Assembly (NCBI RefSeq): GCF_007005445.1
Contig: NZ_CP041387.1
Location: 248,001-312,000 of the forward strand
Direction of reading: 5' to 3'
Source of the DNA: Rhodopseudomonas palustris
GTDB taxonomy: Bacteria > Pseudomonadota > Alphaproteobacteria > Rhizobiales > Xanthobacteraceae
Length of the DNA stretch: 64,000 nucleotides
Shown here one piece after another: positions 59,971-64,000 of the stretch (position 1 is its first letter; each line of letters begins with the position of its first letter). The translations under genes and the position numbers were made by a program. The notes under the pieces were generated by a model. It saw nothing but the letters and a program-made list of their open reading frames with translations. It searched no databases and had not been told where the DNA came from.

Positions 59971-60855
59971 ATGATTCGGGATACCAAACAGCCGATCAAG
60001 GTTCCGGCGAAGCCCGCGAGCCGATCGGGCGGCAAGGCCAAGGCCGTCAAGCCGACAGGCGGGAACGCGGCGAGCGCGAAAGCCTCGACTTCCAAGGCCG
60101 CCGTCTCCAAGATTGGTGAAAAGGCCGTGGCCGTCAAACCCGCATCCGCCAAGGGACTGAAGGGCGTGATCGCTGTCGCGCCGCCGAGCTTCCGGCGCGA
60201 GCGGGCGCTGATCAAGCGCGGTATCTGGCCGGTCGCCGGCTGCGACGAGGCCGGGCGCGGGCCGTTGGCCGGTCCGGTGGTGGCGGCCGCCGTGGTGCTC
60301 GACCCCAAGCGCGTTCCCAAGGGGCTCGACGATTCCAAGCGGCTGTCGGCTGAAAAGCGCGAGGCGCTGTTCGAGGAAATCTGCGCCACCGCGCAGGTGG
60401 CGGTGGTCTATGCGTCGCCCGAGCGGATCAATCGCGACAACATCCTGCGCGCCTCGCTGTGGGCGTTGACCCGCGCCGTGCACGCACTGCCGGAATTGCC
60501 CAAGCAGGTGTTCGTCGACGGTCGGGACCGGTTGGCCACGAGATGCGACTGTGAAGCGGTGATCGGTGGCGACGGCCTGATCGCCTCGATCGCCGCAGCC
60601 TCGATCATCGCCAAGGTGTCGCGCGACCGACTGATGTGCCGACTCGCCGAGCAGTGCCCCGGTTATGGCTTCGAGCAGCACAAGGGCTATGGCGTGCCCG
60701 ATCACCTCGATGCGCTGGCCCGGCTCGGTCCGACGGTGCATCACCGCCGCGCCTTCGCCCCTGTAGCGGCGGCCTGGCGGAAGATCGAAGGCGAGGCTCT
60801 GCCGCCGATCGAAGATCTGTTCGGCCCCGCTTCCGCCGTCGAAGCCGCGGTGTGA
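59971..60855 (+). CDS. rnhB: Ribonuclease HII with basic N-terminal extension
   Basis: The 294-residue product has the RNase HII motif [15 protein letters not shown] with catalytic D92 and E93. The core is normal, but about 70 N-terminal residues are rich in K, A and S and are absent from E. coli RnhB (198 residues in total). Such tails are known in some alphaproteobacteria and could aid nucleic-acid binding. It removes ribonucleotides from DNA and RNA primers. Start: the ATG after the AGCATCGGGGC sequence, where no strong ribosome binding site is visible. Confidence 0.92.
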   Translation: MIRDTKQPIKVPAKPASRSGGKAKAVKPTGGNAASAKASTSKAAVSKIGEKAVAVKPASAKGLKGVIAVAPPSFRRERALIKRGIWPVAGCDEAGRGPLAGPVVAAAVVLDPKRVPKGLDDSKRLSAEKREALFEEICATAQVAVVYASPERINRDNILRASLWALTRAVHALPELPKQVFVDGRDRLATRCDCEAVIGGDGLIASIAAASIIAKVSRDRLMCRLAEQCPGYGFEQHKGYGVPDHLDALARLGPTVHHRRAFAPVAAAWRKIEGEALPPIEDLFGPASAVEAAV

Positions 60856-60925
60856 GCGCGGTCGCGCGGTTGCTTGTGCGGCCGCCGGGCTCTATCACGG
60901 TCGGACCGAGTTTCGCTGGCCTCAC

Positions 60926-62434
60926 ATGCGCTTCGCCTCCCTGATCGTCGAACTGATCCGCGCTCGGCCGCTGCTGCTGTTCTGGCTGGTGGTGGGCGCT
61001 CAGTCGTTGCTGTGGGTGCTGGTGCCGACGCTGTTCTACGCCAGCCCGCCGGCTGACGTCGCCATCGTGCTGGCTTACGGCCGTGAATATCAGGTCGGCA
61101 CGGATCTCGGTCCCCCGCTTGCGTTCTGGCTCGCCGACCTCGCCTATCGGGCCGCCGGGGGTCACATCGTCGGCGTTTATGTGCTGGCGCAACTCTGCTT
61201 CATCGTCACCTTCTATGCGCTGTTCCAGCTCGCGCGCTGTGTGGTCGGAGCGCAGTATGCGGTCATCGCGGTGCTGTTGACCTCCACCGTCACCGCCTTC
61301 GCAAGCTCCGGGGTGGAGTTCGGCCCGCTGATCCTGGCCCGGCCGCTGTGGGCGCTGGTGCTATGGCACGGCTGGCAGGTGTTCGGACAGCACCGCCGTG
61401 CGGCGTGGTTTGCGTTGTCGATCGAAACCGGCCTGCTGCTGCTGACCACCGTGGCGGCGCCGGCGCTGCTCGTGATGCCGCTCGCATTCGCGCTGGCCAA
61501 CGAGCGCTGCCGCCGTGCTCTGATGTCGCTCGATACGGTGTTTGCAGCCCTGGTGATCGCAGTGCTGGCGTTGCCCTACGGGATCTGGCTGCTTCGCGCC
61601 AATCAGTTCGCGTTGCCGCCGCTGCCGACGACGGCTGACCTGGGCGATCGCGCGCTGATCGGCCTTAAGCTGTTCGGCGGCCTCATCGTTTCGCTGGCCG
61701 GCATCGCCTTGCTGGCAGTGCTCAATATCGGCCGGTTCGCCCCCAAGCATCACGACGCGCCGATGATAACGCGCACGCCGGTCGATCCCCTGGCGCGGTA
61801 TTTTGTCTACGTGTTCGCGTTGGCGCCGCCGATCGCTGCCAGTATCGCGGCTGCGGTGTTCGGTCTCGGCCATGTCGTGGGCGGTGCCGGCGTGGTGTTG
61901 CTGCTCAGCGGGCTGGTCGTGACGACGTTGGCCGGCGATGTGCTGTATCTTCACCGGCAACGACTCTTACGTTCTGCCTGGGTGGCGCTGATTCTGGCGC
62001 CGGCGGCCGCGGTGGTCTTCACCGCTCTGGTGCAGCCATGGCTCAGTCGCACCGAGGTGCCGACCGCCCTGCCGGCGAGCGAGATCGCACGGTTCTTTGC
62101 CGACAGTTTCGAGCGTCGCACCGGCAAACCGCTACCGGCAGTCGCTGGCGATCCGCAACTCGCCGGTCTGATCGCGCTCGCGCCGTCACGACCGCATCTG
62201 TTGCTCGATGCCGCCCCGTCCCGCTCGCCGTGGATCACGTTCGCTGACTTCGAGCGCAACGGCGGGATCGTCGTGTGGCGCGCTGCCGACACCGCGGGCA
62301 GGCCGCCGGACGATATCGCCAAGCGATTCCCCGGGATCGTGCCGGAACTGCCGCGCGCGTTCGAACGAATGATCTCGGGTCGCCAGCCGCTGCTCAGGAT
62401 CGGCTGGGCGATCGTGCGGTCGAAAGCGCCGTAG
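60926..62434 (+). CDS. GT39/ArnT-like membrane glycosyltransferase
   Basis: The 502-residue product has about eleven membrane helices and the GT-C plan: a short first loop with GREYQVGTDLGPPLAFWLAD, where a conserved acidic residue sits after helix 1, then multiple spans and a soluble C-terminal domain. It resembles ArnT-type or dolichyl-phosphate-mannose-type transferases, which use lipid-linked sugars and act on the periplasmic side. The substrate is unknown. It converges on the TonB-dependent receptor gene. Confidence 0.82.
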   Translation: MRFASLIVELIRARPLLLFWLVVGAQSLLWVLVPTLFYASPPADVAIVLAYGREYQVGTDLGPPLAFWLADLAYRAAGGHIVGVYVLAQLCFIVTFYALFQLARCVVGAQYAVIAVLLTSTVTAFASSGVEFGPLILARPLWALVLWHGWQVFGQHRRAAWFALSIETGLLLLTTVAAPALLVMPLAFALANERCRRALMSLDTVFAALVIAVLALPYGIWLLRANQFALPPLPTTADLGDRALIGLKLFGGLIVSLAGIALLAVLNIGRFAPKHHDAPMITRTPVDPLARYFVYVFALAPPIAASIAAAVFGLGHVVGGAGVVLLLSGLVVTTLAGDVLYLHRQRLLRSAWVALILAPAAAVVFTALVQPWLSRTEVPTALPASEIARFFADSFERRTGKPLPAVAGDPQLAGLIALAPSRPHLLLDAAPSRSPWITFADFERNGGIVVWRAADTAGRPPDDIAKRFPGIVPELPRAFERMISGRQPLLRIGWAIVRSKAP

Positions 62435-62451
62435 CCGGGCCTCCGCCCGGC
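62434..62451. terminator. Hairpin between convergent genes
   Basis: GCCGGGC and GCCCGGC arms around CTCC form a seven-base stem in the gap between the GT39-like gene and the TonB receptor. Its left arm overlaps the last base of the first gene. There is no T-run. Confidence 0.5.
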
Positions 62452-62471
62452 GGCTCCGGCCTTCCGCCGCC

Positions 62472-64000
62472 TTACAGCTCGACGTCCAGCGACACCAGGT
62501 AGGTCCGCGGCGCGCCGAGCGCCATGGTGCCGAACGAGGCCACGCCGGCCCAGTAATTGGTACCGGCGACGTTCTGCACGGTTCCGCGCAGCGTCGTCTT
62601 GCGGCCCTCGATCATGGTGACGTAGCGCACGCCGAGATCGACGCGGGTCCAATCCGGCAAGACTTGCGTGTTGCTGTTGTTGACATATTGCCGGCCGGTG
62701 TAGACCACGGTTCCGACCAAAGTCATCGCTCGCAGTCCTGGCAGATCCCATTCGCCGGTAAGATTGACCTGTGTGGTCGGCACGCCGATCGGCGTCTTGC
62801 CGAGATTGGCGGCAGTCGCGGTTCTGGTCACTTCGGCGTCGAACAGCGTCACGCCGCCGACCGCGCGCAGGTGCGGCGCGATCTCGCCGAACACGGTGAA
62901 TTCGGCGCCGCGCACGCGCTGCTCGCCACCGGCCGAGTACACCCCGGCGTTCAGCTCGCCATTGGGCTTGGTGATCTGGAATAGCGCGAAGGTCGTGCCG
63001 ATGCGGCCGAGATCGAGCTTGACGCCGGCTTCGTATTGCCTGGTCCGGTACGGCGCGAGAACCTCGCCTGAGTTGGACGCACTGACCGGTGCGACATCGC
63101 CGCGGCTGAGCCCTTCGATGTAGTTGGCATAGACCGACAGGTGCTCGATCGGGCGGATCACCAGACCGGCCATCGGCGTGGTGGCGGACTGGTCGTAGGA
63201 AGTCGTCAGCGCTCCGGTCGTGGTGGAGTAGTTGTGCGCAATCACCTGCTGGCGGCGAACGCCGAGCGTCAGCATCACGCGCTCGTCGAGCACCGACATC
63301 GTGTCGGCGATCGCATAGCCGTTGAGGCGGGTGTCGGACAGCCGCGGCTTGAACGCCGGCACCGTATAGGTCTGCTCCGGCTGCACCAGAGGGGTATAAA
63401 AGTTCGACAGATACGACTGTCCCGGCGGGAACGTGCGATACTGCTCGTCCTGATAGTGCGAGCCCTGCACGGTGACTGCGTGATGGACGAAGCCGGTGTC
63501 GAATTTCGCCCGCACCCCGCCGTCGAAGGTGAAGCGATTGACGTCGAGATTGTAATACTGCGACGTCGTCGAGGTGTCGCCGCGGCTGTTGAGGATGGTC
63601 GGCAGGCCGAAGAACCGTTCGGCATTGGTCTTGGAGCCGCCGATGTTTCCGAACACCGTCACCGAATCGGTGAGGTCGAACTCGCTCTTCCACAGCGCCG
63701 AGGATTCCCGAATCCGCGACCATTCCCAGGTCTGCGTCAGGTTGTTGCTGCCGACCGGCGCGGGCGGCACCGCGACGCCGCTGGTTGTGAAGAACGGACG
63801 CACTGGCGCGGTGATGTGCTCGTTCTGCGTCAGCGCGTAGATCCAGGTCCGATAGCGCTCGCCCTGATAGTCGAAAGCCAGCGACCCGACCTGCAGCCGG
63901 TCGTTCTGATGATCGATCGCGGCCGCCGCCGAGCTTGCCGGTGAAGCGCAGGCCGAATTCGCGCTGGTCGCCGAACCGCCGCGCGACATCGAGATTGGTG
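62472..64000 (-). pseudogene. TonB-dependent siderophore receptor with frameshift (5' end off window)
   Basis: The reverse strand encodes the C-terminal barrel of a TonB-dependent siderophore receptor, ending with the beta-signal RTYLVSLDVEL. Strands such as RQYEAGVKLDLGRIGTTFALF and AEFTVFGEIAPHLRAVGG fit the FhuE/FoxA-type family. From the window edge to about 63920 the coding pattern is in a different frame (TNLDVARRFGDQREFGLRF, typical of the segment just after the plug), and downstream it continues as DHQNDRLQVGS. The shift matches one extra GATC in GATCGATC at 63911-63918, or a one-base insertion. The identity is firm; whether it is a true pseudogene or a sequencing error is not decided. 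Confidence 0.65.

Overview
The window looks like chromosomal DNA of a metabolically versatile alphaproteobacterium close to Rhodopseudomonas palustris or Bradyrhizobium. The supporting signs are uniformly high GC, a bacteriophytochrome with an HWE kinase, CcrM, CcoG and protocatechuate 4,5-dioxygenase genes, several HAAT (branched-chain amino acid type) ABC transporters, FixK/FNR boxes, and families of intergenic palindromes. The species assignment is inference. I saw no rRNA, tRNA, CRISPR array, transposase or prophage.

Layout. At 1-8.9 kb a PcaR-like IclR regulator (cut by the window edge) faces an operon of Rieske oxygenase, glutamine-synthetase-like ligase and a complete HAAT transporter, with two matching operators between them. 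At 8.9-13.2 kb a bacteriophytochrome hybrid kinase lies beside two Crp/Fnr regulators. At 13.4-14.8 kb a CobC-like phosphatase precedes a cobalamin riboswitch and a Cys-rich small protein. After an acyl-CoA dehydrogenase, 16.1-24.4 kb holds an amide module: MarR regulator, cytosolic AmiC-like sensor, amidase and a second HAAT transporter.

At 25.6-27.7 kb there is a sulfide module (SqrR/BigR-like ArsR regulator, rhodanese, sulfide:quinone oxidoreductase-like flavoprotein). At 28.5-30.6 kb DUF2478 and a NifO-like protein diverge from ModD across a Mo-box-like site. A fatty-acid-type CoA ligase and a Nudix hydrolase follow. At 33.7-36.4 kb LigAB, preceded by a FixK-type box, sits next to a cytochrome P450. 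At 37.0-41.6 kb are a TauE-type permease, CcoG with a small membrane protein behind a perfect FNR box, a PadR regulator with two operators and an orphan Rieske protein, and a FeMo-co-binding-type protein.

At 41.8-47.4 kb a second SqrR/BigR-like regulator neighbours a DUF2892 protein, an RND efflux pair and a DsbA-like protein. At 47.5-49.5 kb a small exported protein, a membrane flavocytochrome reductase and a membrane-anchored cytochrome b5 form a compact redox unit. The remainder is mixed: ccrM with two GANTC sites at its start, a zinc metallopeptidase, moaB, a CoA-transferase-like pair, an APC permease, an exported methyltransferase, a MarR-GNAT fusion, a glycosyltransferase, a radical SAM protein, RNase HII, a GT39-like membrane protein, and a TonB-dependent receptor with a visible frameshift near the right edge.

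The most unusual points are the Rieske/GS-like/HAAT cluster, the orphan Rieske protein under PadR operators, the FixK box in front of an oxygen-dependent ring-cleavage enzyme, the reductase/cytochrome b5 unit, and the frameshifted receptor.
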